A stretch of 49,893 nt of DNA from Singulisphaera sp. GP187 (GCA_945907755.1 CAMDTN010000016.1:1-49893), one strand, 5' to 3'; positions 1 through 9,610 are shown, counted from the first letter of the stretch. Translations and numbers: made by a program. The notes: generated by a model not told the origin, from the letters alone.

Positions 1-2
1 CT

Positions 3-644
3 GAATTCAAAGGTAAGTCGCAGGTGGCACTGCCAGAGATGCCTGAGTTTGATCCTTGCGCTGGCTTCCGCATGGTGCTGGATTTGCGCGCCGCGGCTGA
101 CAATGGCGAAGGCGTGATCGCTCGTTTTGGCACCAGTTTCGTTTTCGCGCGCGACGGGAATGGCGCGTTGTCGTTGCAACTGGAAGTCGAAGGCCGTGAA
201 GCGGTGCTGAAGCTGGCTACTGCTCCGGGCGTGGTGCCTGCTGATCGCTGGGCACGGGTGGAAGCCGGGTTTGACAGCAACGCCGCCTGGATCTGTGTGC
301 ACGGCGTGACCGAAGCGCAGAGTGCGGTGGCGCCCGCCGGTGATGCCCGCACGCAGTGGCATCTGCTGTATCCACAGGGCGCCGGCGAAGCGCACTTGGT
401 GCTTGGTGGCGGTGGTTTCGGTGGGCTGATGGACGAAGTTCAATATGTAACCACCGAAGAAGAGCGCGTCATCGAGTTGGAGCGCGGCGTCACTTTCGGT
501 TTCGAGCAAGCGCTCTTGGTGCAGTACCTCGCGGATGGCCGCTTAGACCCACGCTTCCATCAGGGCATCGTGCAAATTCCCATCCGCACAGTGGAAGGCG
601 GAGACGCCAGCATTTGTGTGGACTTGGCAGGAGTCACCCGATGA
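3..644 (+). CDS. LamG-like protein, C-terminal part (cut by the left edge)
   Basis: The reading frame is open to the first bases of the window, so the true start lies outside; the GTG at 24 is only the first start-like codon inside. About 213 residues are visible. They have the look of a concanavalin/LamG-type beta-sandwich: alternating hydrophobic strands, a 'PADRWARVEAGFD' strand, and a late 'GGLMDEVQYV' segment like the 'IDEVRIY' strand near the end of LamG domains. The stop overlaps the start of the GspK-like gene (ATGA at 641-644), so the two are co-transcribed and probably translationally coupled. Position directly before three pseudopilin genes suggests an extracellular or envelope protein linked to that secretion or pilus system. 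The exact function is unknown. Confidence 0.6.
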   Translation, partial: EFKGKSQVALPEMPEFDPCAGFRMVLDLRAAADNGEGVIARFGTSFVFARDGNGALSLQLEVEGREAVLKLATAPGVVPADRWARVEAGFDSNAAWICVHGVTEAQSAVAPAGDARTQWHLLYPQGAGEAHLVLGGGGFGGLMDEVQYVTTEEERVIELERGVTFGFEQALLVQYLADGRLDPRFHQGIVQIPIRTVEGGDASICVDLAGVTR

Positions 645-3600
645 AGTCCAAAGCATTGCGGGCATCTGAGCGCGGTGTGGCACTGATTCTTGTGCTGACC
701 GCGTTGCTGGGGTTACTGGTTCTGGCCGTGCCATTCTTGGACATTGCACGCCACGAAGAGGCTGCGAGTGTTGCGCCGTTGGCGCGCGCCGAAGCCCGCG
801 CTCGGGCCGAAGCCACGCTGCGCTACGGCGAGTATGTGCTGGAAGCGGGGCATGCAGGCGAAGAAGCGCTGCGCGACCAAGGTGCAGCCTCGCTGGGTGG
901 GCGCGCCTACGACACACCGACCACGGATACGCCCGAAGAAGCATCTGTGCCAGTGGATTTGGTTGACGCGAAAGGGCAGGTGGCACGCGACCGTGATGGC
1001 ACCGCCCTGTTCCATCACCGCGATTCGCGTGGGGCCACAGTGGACTTGCGCGTGCGTGACGAGCAAGCCTGGCCGAATATTTTTTCGGCGACACCCTTCA
1101 TGCTGTCGGCCACCCTTGGGCGCACGCTGTTGGCCAAAGACATGACTGAAACCGACGCAGAAATGCGCGTCGAAGACGGCAGCTTCCTTGCGGCCAATGG
1201 CGGCTATGTCAACTGCGAAGGGGAAGTGATCGGCTACACCAAGCGCACGGGCAACATGCTGACAGGGCTGTCGCGCGGGCTAGGAGGCGGGCGTCGCGCC
1301 GGCAACCACAGTTCTGATGTCGTCGTCTTCGACGATCGTTGTCGCGAGATCGCCATGCTTCCGTTCATGAGCCCGCGAGCCGCGGGTGGCTATCGCGAGC
1401 CCATGAGCATCTCGTATGTCAAAGAGATCGCGCTACTGGGGCGCGATGCGCTGACAGATTTGGAAACCGACAAGCTGTCCGACGCGTTCTCGCTGCTGGG
1501 GAGGCGCCCGCAGAGTGGTGCCTTCGGTGAAAAGGTGAGCGTGATGCAGCCGGTGGACCCGGCTACAGCAGGCAGCAACGGTTTCCCACTGCAAGTCGCA
1601 TCGGTGAGTGGATTCAACATGGGCACGCTCGTGCGCCTCAGCGACGGCGTGCAGGTGGAGTATGGCTTTGTCATTTCGGTGCGCGGTGGTGGCAATGGTT
1701 TTGGCAGCGTCACTTTGGCGGAAGCGCCGCGTGGCACTTACGAGCAAGGCCGCGCCACACTGCAAGCGTTGTTGCGCCATCCTGTCAATATCAACGCCGC
1801 GCCCACTGAGGTGTTGACGCGATTGATTGACGGGATTCAGATCTCCTACTTTGGCAGGCCGCGCGGCAGTAGCGGGCGCGTCACGGAAGAAGCCACGGCG
1901 ATTGTGGTGGATGGCATCGAAGGGGCCCGGCCCATCCGCGACTTGAAGCACTTGCGCGAATTGCTCGACGGCTGGGTGGAGTCGTACCCCTTCATCCTCA
2001 CGCCGATCATGGCCGAGGCCGTTTTCCGCAACGCGGTGGATGCGAACGACACAATGCTGTGGAGCAGCACGCAGCCATTTTGTTTCGAATCGCACGACTA
2101 TTACACATTGGATGTGGCCTCGGTGGTGAACGACGGCGCTGGCCGCGAATTGGCGCGCACCGAGATTCGCGAACGCGTGCATGTGGCCCCGCGCGGGTTA
2201 CTCAGCCATGCGCTGGATTCGCAGGCAGATTTCGAGCAACACGCGGTGCGCGCGCGCTCTGCGCGCTATGTCGTCACTTTCCCGTACCCAGTGGAACGCT
2301 GGGTGAGCCCCACCGAGCAACCAGTCAGTCGCTTGCTGCGCATGTTGTGGAATTTCGGCGACGGCCTGCCCATGTCGCAGCAGAATCGCGAACGCCCTGA
2401 AGGCGGGGATGCGGATTTCTCAGAGGGCGTGTTCCCCTCAACCGATGCAGAAGCGGGCTTTGTGAAGCTGGCTCCGGGCCGCATGATGAGTTCGGGCTAC
2501 AACAAACATTTTGATGGCCCGGCATTCCACTTGGACGAGCCCGGTGTGACTCTGAATCGTATCGATGCTGACGGCTGGCGCTTGAATCGCGGGCCCTTCG
2601 AAATGGACCCGCGCGACCCCACTGGTGGCTATGGCGGCGGCATGCAAAGCACTGCGGTGGGGCAGGGCCGCGGCGGTGGCGGCGGCGGTGGCCGCAACGC
2701 GCAGACCGTGACGGTGCAAGTCTCCAGCAGCGGCAGCCTGCCACAGGGCGGCCGCGGCGGTGGGCAGCAAGGCAACGCCACTCAAGGCTCGCTGATGGGT
2801 CGCAACACCATCAACCCAGCGCGCTTCGACCTCTGGTATCAGTTCGGCAGCAGTGCAGGCGGGCGCCATGTGCTTTTTGATCTGGTGGGCACAGACCCCA
2901 ACGAAGCCCGCGTGCAATTAGTGCGCGAGAGCGATGGCTCGCTGGTTGCGCGCGTGCAGGACCGCACGCTCGACGACCCCTCCGATTCGCTCACTGAAGT
3001 GATGGAGGTGAAGTGGTTGCCTCAAGACGCAGGCTGGTGGAAGCCGCGCACTTGGTACCACTTAGGCCTCGCTTACCGCGGCAGCAAGCCCGACGATGTG
3101 ATGGTTTTCGCCGACGGCTACCGCCACGGAAAACCGAAATACAAATCGCGTCTTGCCGGCGGCTTCTCGGCCTCGGATGCATTCTTCTCGGTGGACGATG
3201 CTGAAGGCTGGCCTAATCGAGGCGTCGCGATGGTGGGCAGCGAAGTGGTGGACTTCGATCGCAGCGGTGAGAACTTCACCATTACCACGCTCGCGGGCCA
3301 AACTTGGGGTCGCGGGCAGCGCGGCACCAAAGCGTTGGACCATGCGGCGGGCGAGCCCGTCACGCTGTTCGGTTACAGCACCTTGCCGGTGACCGCGGAT
3401 GGCCGCAACGGCTTGGCCATTCCTCGCGGTGGCGGCGCACTGCGCTGCAACATCGGGCCGCCGCGCGTGGCAACTTTCCAAGCGAATGCCACAGTGAACA
3501 TCGTGATTCAGGGGCCAGGTGGTTTGCCGCTCAACATTCCCATGCAAGTGCACGACCCCGCAGCACCAGCGGGCAACATGCTCAGTTTGATGGCGGAATC

Positions 3601-5857
3601 TGGTGGCGCCGGAGATTTTTCGAGCTTCCCCGAAACCGGTGGCTATGTGCTGATCGTCTCGCAAGATGTGCCTGTGACCGGCGCACCAGCGGGCGGTTTG
3701 GAAATCGCGCGTTACCAGAGCCGCGTAGGCAACCAGTTGATCGGTTTGCAATCTGCAGGCGGCGCGGTGAATCCAGCGCTCGCCGGGCTGCCCGCGCAAG
3801 CGAGCCCCACCGCGCCCGGTTTTTCCGTGGTGCGCAAAATCCATCCCGTCAGCCTCGCCGGCACAGGGCCGGTCCAGAGTTACTCGACGCTCTCGTGCGT
3901 GCTGCCGATTTCCATTCCTGTAGACAACGTCGCTGGCTACTCGCAGCCTGACGTGGTGCAGGGCCAAGCAGGCGGCGGCGTTGGCGTGAATAGCAATTGG
4001 AACACTGATCCCGAGTTCGTGCAGATCGGCATCCCCAATCTTGCGAACTTGGATGCGCACGATGTCGAGTGGATCCGCTACCACCATGTGGATTCCAGCG
4101 GGCACTTGCTCTGTGACGAAGCGCGTTTCTTGTACGCGGCGGGCATGTTGCTGCGCTCGGCGCACTTGTCACCCGCGGGCGGCATCTTTGGCGCGCACAA
4201 TCTGGTTTCGCTCGTTCTGCCGTTCCGCCAACAGTGCGGCACGCGCGCGCTGTCCATCGGCAACCTCGCCGCCAACAGCGATGTGGTGCCATGTTTCCGC
4301 AGCGTCACTCACGGGGCGCGCGGTGCAATCAACAACCCCAACTGGACTCCGACCAACCCCGAAGCTCCTGCGGGCGCGGTGAACGCATCGTCTGTTGGCT
4401 GGGGCGATTCGGTAACTCTCGAAGACATGAACGGTCGCGACCGCTTCCTTGCCAAAGTGGCGTGGGCTGCGCTCGACGAACCGCAGCAAGTCAGCTACGG
4501 CCCGCAAGGAAACCAAATCACAGTGCAGTTGCGGCGCAACTATCCCTATGCGGGTTGGGCGGCGCTCACGGAGAGCACGCAGCGCGATTACCGTCAACGC
4601 AACCTGCCCGGTAGCGGCGAAGCGCAGCAGCGCACCACCTATCTGCGCGTGCTCAAATTCCCCAGCGGCGAATTGCCAGATTTCGGACGCACTTCGCGCG
4701 CCTTCGCAGGCGGCGACATGGATGGATCCACCAGCGCACCGGATGGCTATGTCGACGAACTGCGTGTCACGCCCTTTGTGTCGCAGCGCTACATCCTCTG
4801 GGATCACACGCGCATGGATTTCATTCCAGCGGCTGCGGGCAGCGCGGCAGCAGCCGCGGCGGGCAGCATGGGCATCGACGCCACGACCGATGAGATCCCG
4901 TTGGCCAATGTTGATTGGATGGTCAGCAACCCCACAAACTTCGGGCCTACGCCGCCGTTCTACATCTTGGCTGATGGTCGCAAGATCAACTACGACGAAG
5001 AACTGAGCGGCTTGCCGCGTAACGACGCGGGCGTGGTGCAGATCGGTGAAGAGATCATCGCCTTCCGCAGAGTGGGGCGCAGTTCTGCCGGTGCCCCAGC
5101 ATTATTGGATTGCCAACGCGGGTTTATGCAGACAGTGCCTATGCCGCATGGCTTCGGCGAAGAAGTCGTGTATCTCGATTTCGTCAATCTGGGGCAACTG
5201 CGTTCTGCGGTCGATGCCACCAACGCAGAAATCCCGGTGTCCTCAGCGCGAGGTTTCTACAGCGATGGCGGCACGGTGCTGCTCGACGATGAAATGGTGC
5301 ACTACAGTGGCTTGGGCCAAAACGGCCTGAGCATGCCGTGGATGTTGAACGACGCCGGCGAGCCTTACGCAGGTTTGTTGCGCGGGCGTTACGGCACGCG
5401 GCCCGCAGGGCACCAACAGGGCGCGCTGGTACTGGAAATGCCCTTCCGTTACTGGGACCGCCACGCGGAACGCCAAGACACCGGAGAACAATCGTTCTAT
5501 GGATTCTCGTTGGACCTGCCCGGCGCGTGGTTCCGCCAGATTGTGTTCGACGAACGCCGCCAAGTGGACAATGTGGATTTGCAATTGTTAGTGCGCACCG
5601 ATCCATCCATTCCTTGGTCGGCGAACCCCGCCACAACGCCGGGGCTGTTTCTGTTCGATGAAGCCACCGCCGACAAGCCCGGAGTCATCCGGCGCTCTGG
5701 ACGCGGGTTGGATGTGCGCGTTCTTTTCCGTTACTTGCCCGGCGCTTTCTCTTCACTGCTGAACACGCACGACTGGAAAGCGTCGCCAGAGCTGCATTCG
5801 CTGCGGGTGGATTACCTCGACGAAACGCGAGTGGCTTCGCGGGAGGACCTGCGCTGA
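641..5857 (+). CDS. Giant GspK-like minor pseudopilin with embedded LamG-like domain
   Basis: A protein of 1738 residues, against roughly 300-350 for an ordinary GspK. It starts with a short basic segment and a hydrophobic helix ('GVALILVLTALLGLLVLAV', residues 12-30) typical of a prepilin N-terminus. Near residue 381 comes 'VNINAAPTEVLTRLI', the 'NINTAPxxVL' signature of GspK helix-hairpin-helix regions. Residues about 665-715 are a glycine-rich linker. Residues about 725-845 resemble a LamG fold ('FDLWYQFGS', 'TWYHLGLAYRG', 'DDVMVFADGY'). The rest looks like beta-rich surface repeats. ATG at 641 was chosen because it overlaps the previous stop (ATGA) and gives the pilin-like N-terminus; the frame is open further upstream inside the preceding gene. 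Inferred role: a minor pseudopilin carrying a large extracellular domain. Confidence 0.75.
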   Translation: MKSKALRASERGVALILVLTALLGLLVLAVPFLDIARHEEAASVAPLARAEARARAEATLRYGEYVLEAGHAGEEALRDQGAASLGGRAYDTPTTDTPEEASVPVDLVDAKGQVARDRDGTALFHHRDSRGATVDLRVRDEQAWPNIFSATPFMLSATLGRTLLAKDMTETDAEMRVEDGSFLAANGGYVNCEGEVIGYTKRTGNMLTGLSRGLGGGRRAGNHSSDVVVFDDRCREIAMLPFMSPRAAGGYREPMSISYVKEIALLGRDALTDLETDKLSDAFSLLGRRPQSGAFGEKVSVMQPVDPATAGSNGFPLQVASVSGFNMGTLVRLSDGVQVEYGFVISVRGGGNGFGSVTLAEAPRGTYEQGRATLQALLRHPVNINAAPTEVLTRLIDGIQISYFGRPRGSSGRVTEEATAIVVDGIEGARPIRDLKHLRELLDGWVESYPFILTPIMAEAVFRNAVDANDTMLWSSTQPFCFESHDYYTLDVASVVNDGAGRELARTEIRERVHVAPRGLLSHALDSQADFEQHAVRARSARYVVTFPYPVERWVSPTEQPVSRLLRMLWNFGDGLPMSQQNRERPEGGDADFSEGVFPSTDAEAGFVKLAPGRMMSSGYNKHFDGPAFHLDEPGVTLNRIDADGWRLNRGPFEMDPRDPTGGYGGGMQSTAVGQGRGGGGGGGRNAQTVTVQVSSSGSLPQGGRGGGQQGNATQGSLMGRNTINPARFDLWYQFGSSAGGRHVLFDLVGTDPNEARVQLVRESDGSLVARVQDRTLDDPSDSLTEVMEVKWLPQDAGWWKPRTWYHLGLAYRGSKPDDVMVFADGYRHGKPKYKSRLAGGFSASDAFFSVDDAEGWPNRGVAMVGSEVVDFDRSGENFTITTLAGQTWGRGQRGTKALDHAAGEPVTLFGYSTLPVTADGRNGLAIPRGGGALRCNIGPPRVATFQANATVNIVIQGPGGLPLNIPMQVHDPAAPAGNMLSLMAESGGAGDFSSFPETGGYVLIVSQDVPVTGAPAGGLEIARYQSRVGNQLIGLQSAGGAVNPALAGLPAQASPTAPGFSVVRKIHPVSLAGTGPVQSYSTLSCVLPISIPVDNVAGYSQPDVVQGQAGGGVGVNSNWNTDPEFVQIGIPNLANLDAHDVEWIRYHHVDSSGHLLCDEARFLYAAGMLLRSAHLSPAGGIFGAHNLVSLVLPFRQQCGTRALSIGNLAANSDVVPCFRSVTHGARGAINNPNWTPTNPEAPAGAVNASSVGWGDSVTLEDMNGRDRFLAKVAWAALDEPQQVSYGPQGNQITVQLRRNYPYAGWAALTESTQRDYRQRNLPGSGEAQQRTTYLRVLKFPSGELPDFGRTSRAFAGGDMDGSTSAPDGYVDELRVTPFVSQRYILWDHTRMDFIPAAAGSAAAAAAGSMGIDATTDEIPLANVDWMVSNPTNFGPTPPFYILADGRKINYDEELSGLPRNDAGVVQIGEEIIAFRRVGRSSAGAPALLDCQRGFMQTVPMPHGFGEEVVYLDFVNLGQLRSAVDATNAEIPVSSARGFYSDGGTVLLDDEMVHYSGLGQNGLSMPWMLNDAGEPYAGLLRGRYGTRPAGHQQGALVLEMPFRYWDRHAERQDTGEQSFYGFSLDLPGAWFRQIVFDERRQVDNVDLQLLVRTDPSIPWSANPATTPGLFLFDEATADKPGVIRRSGRGLDVRVLFRYLPGAFSSLLNTHDWKASPELHSLRVDYLDETRVASREDLR

Positions 5858-6969
5858 TGCGGCGCCGTCAAGCAGGCTTCACGGTGTTGGAACTTTTGGT
5901 GGCCATGGGGCTGCTGGCGGCGCTGGGCGCGTTCGTCATGCAGCTCGTGGGCTCTTCGTTCGACATGTACCGCCGCGGCGACAAGCGCGGCGACTTGTAT
6001 GCCAACGCGCAGCACATCTTGGAATTGCTGGAAACAGATCTGGTGGCGGTGCACCCGGGGCCTGATGGGCGCTTCTTGTTGGAAGCTGAGGCCATGGGCG
6101 GCGCGGGCGGCGGTTTCTTGCTGCGCCTTGTGCGTTCCATTCCGCACAGCGAAAGCGAACATCCCGTGCTGCGCAAAGCAGGCACACGCACCAGTGCATC
6201 AGCGCGTTATGACGGCAGCGACCCTGGCCCCGGTGCACGCGAAGACATTCCACCGCCAAGCGGCCTGATGGAGGTGGCGTGGGCGCTGCTGCCAGACCCC
6301 ACTGATGAAGAGCACCCGGGCGTACTCACGCTGTACCGCGGTGTCAGTGCCCCCGCTTTCGCGGCCGGCGGTTTGTTCGACCCGGCGCAGGAAGGCCAGC
6401 GAGACGAAGCGTGGGTGCGCGCGCAGTTGAAGCCAGTGGCTACTGACATTTTGGGGTTGTGGCTGCTGTGCATGGGCCAAGGCAGCGCGTCGTGGGAAGA
6501 GCAGCTCGTATTGGAAGGTCGCGGCAATGCGCAAATGGCGTTGCTGAACTGGGACTCGACGCGCGGCGTGCTGCCACCGCAGTTGTTCCCGTTAGCGCGC
6601 GCAGGCTCGGCGACGGTGCCCGAAGACGACATTTATCCGCGAGCGGTGCGCATGGTGTTGCAAGTGGCTCGGCGCGACAGGCCCGACGCGTGGCTGCGCG
6701 GTTCGCTGCGCGAAGAGCATCAAGTGGTGGGTTTGACCACAACCCGCGACTTGCCCGAAGAAGACGAGCAAGACCAGTGCATCAAACTGGGCACGGAGTG
6801 GATGGAACTGGGCGCGCGCAGCTCGGGTGATGTCTCTGTGCGCCGTGGCGTGCGGCGCTCGCGCGCCAGCGCGTTGGGGCCGGGCACTCCGGTCTATGTA
6901 GGACGCACTTTCCGCAAGACTGTGGCCATCCCCGGGCGCCGTTCCTTCTGGGTGGAGGAAGGCCGATGA
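5857..6969 (+). CDS. GspJ-like pseudopilin (prepilin N-terminal methylation motif)
   Basis: A 370-residue protein opening with 'MRRRQAGFTVLELLVAMGL', a textbook type IV prepilin signal: basic leader, G before F at the peptidase site, and Glu at +5, followed by a hydrophobic helix. A prepilin peptidase should cut after the glycine and methylate the phenylalanine. Length and position between GspK-like and GspI-like genes fit a J-type minor pseudopilin, though it is longer than typical GspJ proteins (about 200 residues). The start overlaps the preceding stop (TGATG at 5855-5859), and the stop overlaps the next start (ATGA at 6966-6969). Subtype J is inferred from order and size; membership of the pilin superfamily is visible directly. 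Confidence 0.75.
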   Translation: MRRRQAGFTVLELLVAMGLLAALGAFVMQLVGSSFDMYRRGDKRGDLYANAQHILELLETDLVAVHPGPDGRFLLEAEAMGGAGGGFLLRLVRSIPHSESEHPVLRKAGTRTSASARYDGSDPGPGAREDIPPPSGLMEVAWALLPDPTDEEHPGVLTLYRGVSAPAFAAGGLFDPAQEGQRDEAWVRAQLKPVATDILGLWLLCMGQGSASWEEQLVLEGRGNAQMALLNWDSTRGVLPPQLFPLARAGSATVPEDDIYPRAVRMVLQVARRDRPDAWLRGSLREEHQVVGLTTTRDLPEEDEQDQCIKLGTEWMELGARSSGDVSVRRGVRRSRASALGPGTPVYVGRTFRKTVAIPGRRSFWVEEGR

Positions 6970-7403
6970 AACGCGCACATGGTTTTTCACTGATTGAAGT
7001 GCTGCTGGCCATGGGCATTCTCGTAGTGGGCATGACGGGCGTGCTTGCGCTGTTCAACACAGCGTTGCAGTTGCAAAAGCGTGCCACCGAGCGCATCGAT
7101 TTGTCGTTGCACATCCCCACAGTGATGGCCGAGATTGAAGCGGACCTGGCCGCGCGGCTGAGCACCGATGTGCGTGCGGTTCAGAAATTGGACGGATCCA
7201 TCTTTCCGGTTCCCGGCGATTCACGCTGGAGATATCGCGTGACTACCGCCGCGATTCCGGGAGACCCCATCGGTCGCGGCTTGCTCTGCCGCGTCGAACT
7301 GCTCAGTTTGCGTGGTGGTGACGATCAAGTGCACGACCTTGGCTATTTGCCGGTTGTGCCGCGTGCAGATAACGATGCCCTTCTGCGGGGGGGCGGGAAG
7401 TGA
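6966..7403 (+). CDS. GspI-like pseudopilin
   Basis: A 145-residue protein with the prepilin motif 'MKRAHGFSLIEVLLAMGIL' at its N-terminus: G/F cleavage site, Glu at +5 of the mature protein, then a hydrophobic helix. The rest is a small alpha/beta domain. Length is close to type II secretion GspI proteins (about 120-140 residues). It overlaps the GspJ-like gene by four bases. No GspD, GspE, GspF or GspG gene lies in the window, so the main machine must be encoded elsewhere or upstream. It could equally be a minor pilin of a type IV pilus; the sequence alone does not decide. Confidence 0.75.
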   Translation: MKRAHGFSLIEVLLAMGILVVGMTGVLALFNTALQLQKRATERIDLSLHIPTVMAEIEADLAARLSTDVRAVQKLDGSIFPVPGDSRWRYRVTTAAIPGDPIGRGLLCRVELLSLRGGDDQVHDLGYLPVVPRADNDALLRGGGK

Positions 7404-7407
7404 TGCC

Positions 7408-8853
7408 ATGCTGAAGACTCTGATTGCGTCGCTGATGGTGTGTCTGTGCAGTGCCTTCGTTCTTGCGGACGAGATCACGCTGACCGACGGGCGCTACCTG
7501 CAAGTGAAATGCTTGGAAGCCAACGAACGCGGTGTGCGCGTGCACCTCTTGGAATCCGGCGGCGAAGTATGGATTCCTTGGACACTGATTCGCGAGGCCG
7601 ATCGCAAGACGCTGCGTGTGCGCTTCTCGCTGGAATCGGACGATTCCAACTTGGTGCCCGCGGAGGAAGGTCTTCGTTTGGTCACCAAAGATGGCGACGA
7701 GCACATGGGTGTGCCCGTGGCGCCATTGGATCTGCAAAGCTTGCCCGACGAAGTGACCTTGTGGGTGGGAGGGAAGGAAACGGCCTTCAAAAAGAATGTG
7801 ATCCGCATGATCGAGGTGTGCGAAGTGCCCGCGTTGGCGGCGTTCACCCCAGAGCAGCTTTACCAACGCAAAGTGAAAGACGGCGCCCCTGCAGCGGATG
7901 ATGTGCAAGGCCACTGGGACTTGGGGCGTTTTTGCATCGCCATCGAAGCACCCGAGCTGGCCATCCGCCACTTGCTGGCACTGAAACTGACAGACCCAGA
8001 GTTCCAGACCGAAACGGTGGCGCGCGAGTTGGGCCGCATGGAAGAGCTGGCACGCAACGCCCGCGTGGTTCGTGCGATCTTCGACGCCAAGCAAGAGGCG
8101 TACTTCAAGCGCTTCGCCCGCAGTGTGCAGATGCTGGACGAGATTGTTGCCTTGGCAGAGATCACGCCCATGCTGAAATCGCAGGCGGAGATGACCAAGG
8201 AATTCGTGCTGAAGAAGCGCTGGGAGCATTTCCGCAGCATGGTGCGCCGGGATTACTTCGCGTTCATGGAACAGCGCATCGGCAAGATGGCGCGTGATGA
8301 GAAGATCACCCTCAAAGACGCACAGAAGGAACTGCGCTCTACGCTGCACAAAGACATCGTCGCGGACCTCGCCGCCAAGCATGCATTGGATGCCAAGACC
8401 GAAGTCCAAAAGATGTGGGAAGAGCGCGAGGTGCACTCGCCCTATTCAGCCTGCTATGTGTCGGGGTCGTTCATCGTGTTGGGGCGTGCTCCCGGCGCCC
8501 AAGAACGCGAACAGGCTTTGCAGCAGGCTCTTGCCAAGATGATGGCGCAGCAGCAGCAAAGCAGCAGCGGTGGCCAGAACACCAACACAGCCATGCCTAA
8601 GTTCCCGAAGCCACCAACAGCGGATGAGTGGTGGATGAAGTTGAGCGATTCGGGGTCGCGGACGGATTGGATGAAGGCGTATTACGCCGAGAATGGGCGC
8701 CAACTGAAGATTGTGGGCGAGCGCAAAATCGACTGCGACCGCTGCGGCGCCACGGGCACGATCAAGCACGGCGGTGCGCAGGGTGCGGTGTTTCCGGTCA
8801 CCTGCCCGCGCTGCCAAGGGCACAAGACCGACAAAGGTGTGCTCTACAAGTGA
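7408..8853 (+). CDS. Secreted protein with C-terminal DnaJ-like CxxC zinc motif
   Basis: 481 residues from ATG 7408, five bases after the pseudopilin stop and preceded by GGGAAG. A Sec signal peptide is clear ('MLKTLIASLMVCLCSAFVLA', then DE). Residues 20-150 look like small beta domains ('ITLTDGRYLQVKCLE', 'EEGLRLVTKDGDEHMG'), possibly SH3-like. A long helical region follows, then a Gln/Ser-rich linker (about 375-390). The end has a Trp/Tyr-rich part ('EWWMKL', 'WMKAYYAEN') and two zinc-binding pairs, 'CDRCGATG' and 'CPRCQG', like half of a DnaJ zinc finger. From memory, this tail arrangement recurs in planctomycetal secreted proteins. Function is unknown; linkage to the pseudopilin genes suggests an envelope role. 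Confidence 0.65.
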   Translation: MLKTLIASLMVCLCSAFVLADEITLTDGRYLQVKCLEANERGVRVHLLESGGEVWIPWTLIREADRKTLRVRFSLESDDSNLVPAEEGLRLVTKDGDEHMGVPVAPLDLQSLPDEVTLWVGGKETAFKKNVIRMIEVCEVPALAAFTPEQLYQRKVKDGAPAADDVQGHWDLGRFCIAIEAPELAIRHLLALKLTDPEFQTETVARELGRMEELARNARVVRAIFDAKQEAYFKRFARSVQMLDEIVALAEITPMLKSQAEMTKEFVLKKRWEHFRSMVRRDYFAFMEQRIGKMARDEKITLKDAQKELRSTLHKDIVADLAAKHALDAKTEVQKMWEEREVHSPYSACYVSGSFIVLGRAPGAQEREQALQQALAKMMAQQQQSSSGGQNTNTAMPKFPKPPTADEWWMKLSDSGSRTDWMKAYYAENGRQLKIVGERKIDCDRCGATGTIKHGGAQGAVFPVTCPRCQGHKTDKGVLYK

Positions 8854-8932
8854 CGCAGCGGCTTAGTTGCATGTCCGAAACTGGCGCGCGGCTTTACAAG
8901 CCACTGTGCGTGGATATTCTCGGCCACCAGCC

Positions 8933-9529
8933 ATGAACAGTGACACCGCAGCAACAGTGCAAAGCCCAGCCGCAGAAGGCATGGTTCCCGCCTTGGAGGC
9001 GGTGCTTTTTTCGGCTCCGGAACCCCTCACCGTGCGCACATTGGCCGGGGTGTTTCCGGGCACGGCCCCAGAGGCTATTGAAGCGGGCCTGTTGCTGTTG
9101 CAACAGCGCCTCGATGTTCCGGGACGGGGCGTACGCCTCGTGGCGGTAGCGGGCGGTTGGCAGTTGCGCACCCGCGAAGAGTATTTTCAATTCGTGCAGG
9201 GCATCGCGAAGGTCGAGCGCGAAGAGCACATTTCGCCCGCTGCTATCGAAACTTTGTCCGTTGTGGCCTACAAACAGCCGGTGACCCGGGCCGAGGTGGA
9301 TGCCATTCGCGGCGCTGCCTCCGCCCCGCACCTGCGTCTCCTGATGGAACGCGGCCTCATCCGCGTCACTGGCCGGGCCGACGTCCCCGGCGCGCCCTTC
9401 AATTACGGCACGACCAAGCAGTTCTTGAAGCACTTCGGGCTCCAGTCCGTGAAAGATCTGCCCGATCCGAAGGAACTGGCCAAGCTCCTCGCCGAGCAGG
9501 GACGCTTGAAGTCAGGCGATCAGGCTTAA
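8933..9529 (+). CDS. scpB: Segregation and condensation protein B
   Basis: 198 residues from ATG 8933. ScpB is the winged-helix partner of ScpA and the SMC ATPase in bacterial chromosome condensation. The signature is clear: 'ALEAVLFSAPEPLTVRTLA' in the first winged helix and 'SPAAIETLSVVAYKQPVTR' followed by 'VDAIRGAAS' in the second, then 'RGLIRVTGRADVPGAPFNYG' and 'TKQFLKHFGLQSVKDLP'. Length fits the family. A TTG at 8867 would add 22 residues without resemblance to ScpB, so ATG 8933 is preferred; no strong Shine-Dalgarno is visible. The usual partner scpA is not adjacent, which is a mild oddity. Confidence 0.92.
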   Translation: MNSDTAATVQSPAAEGMVPALEAVLFSAPEPLTVRTLAGVFPGTAPEAIEAGLLLLQQRLDVPGRGVRLVAVAGGWQLRTREEYFQFVQGIAKVEREEHISPAAIETLSVVAYKQPVTRAEVDAIRGAASAPHLRLLMERGLIRVTGRADVPGAPFNYGTTKQFLKHFGLQSVKDLPDPKELAKLLAEQGRLKSGDQA

Positions 9530-9563
9530 GTCTTTGGCGCGACCAATGAAGCGCCGTGTTTGC

Positions 9564-9591
9564 TTGCAGCTTCCCGTCCATTTTCTACAAT
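9564..9591 (+). promoter_or_regulatory. Candidate sigma-70-type promoter for the PpiD-like gene
   Basis: TTGCAG (9564-9569) and TACAAT (9586-9591) are separated by 16 bases in the gap between scpB and the PpiD-like gene. The -10 matches five of six consensus bases and the -35 three of six. Transcription would start near 9598, just before ATG 9611, giving a very short leader. The same TACAAT hexamer stands before the candidate 6S RNA at 34972. Confidence 0.4.
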
Positions 9592-9610
9592 CCCCAGACT
9601 TTAGGGCCCC

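Noticed and set aside
356-640. Upstream extension of the GspK-like reading frame
   Set aside because: It overlaps the previous gene in another frame and lacks pilin features; ATG 641 gives a proper pilin N-terminus and an ATGA junction.
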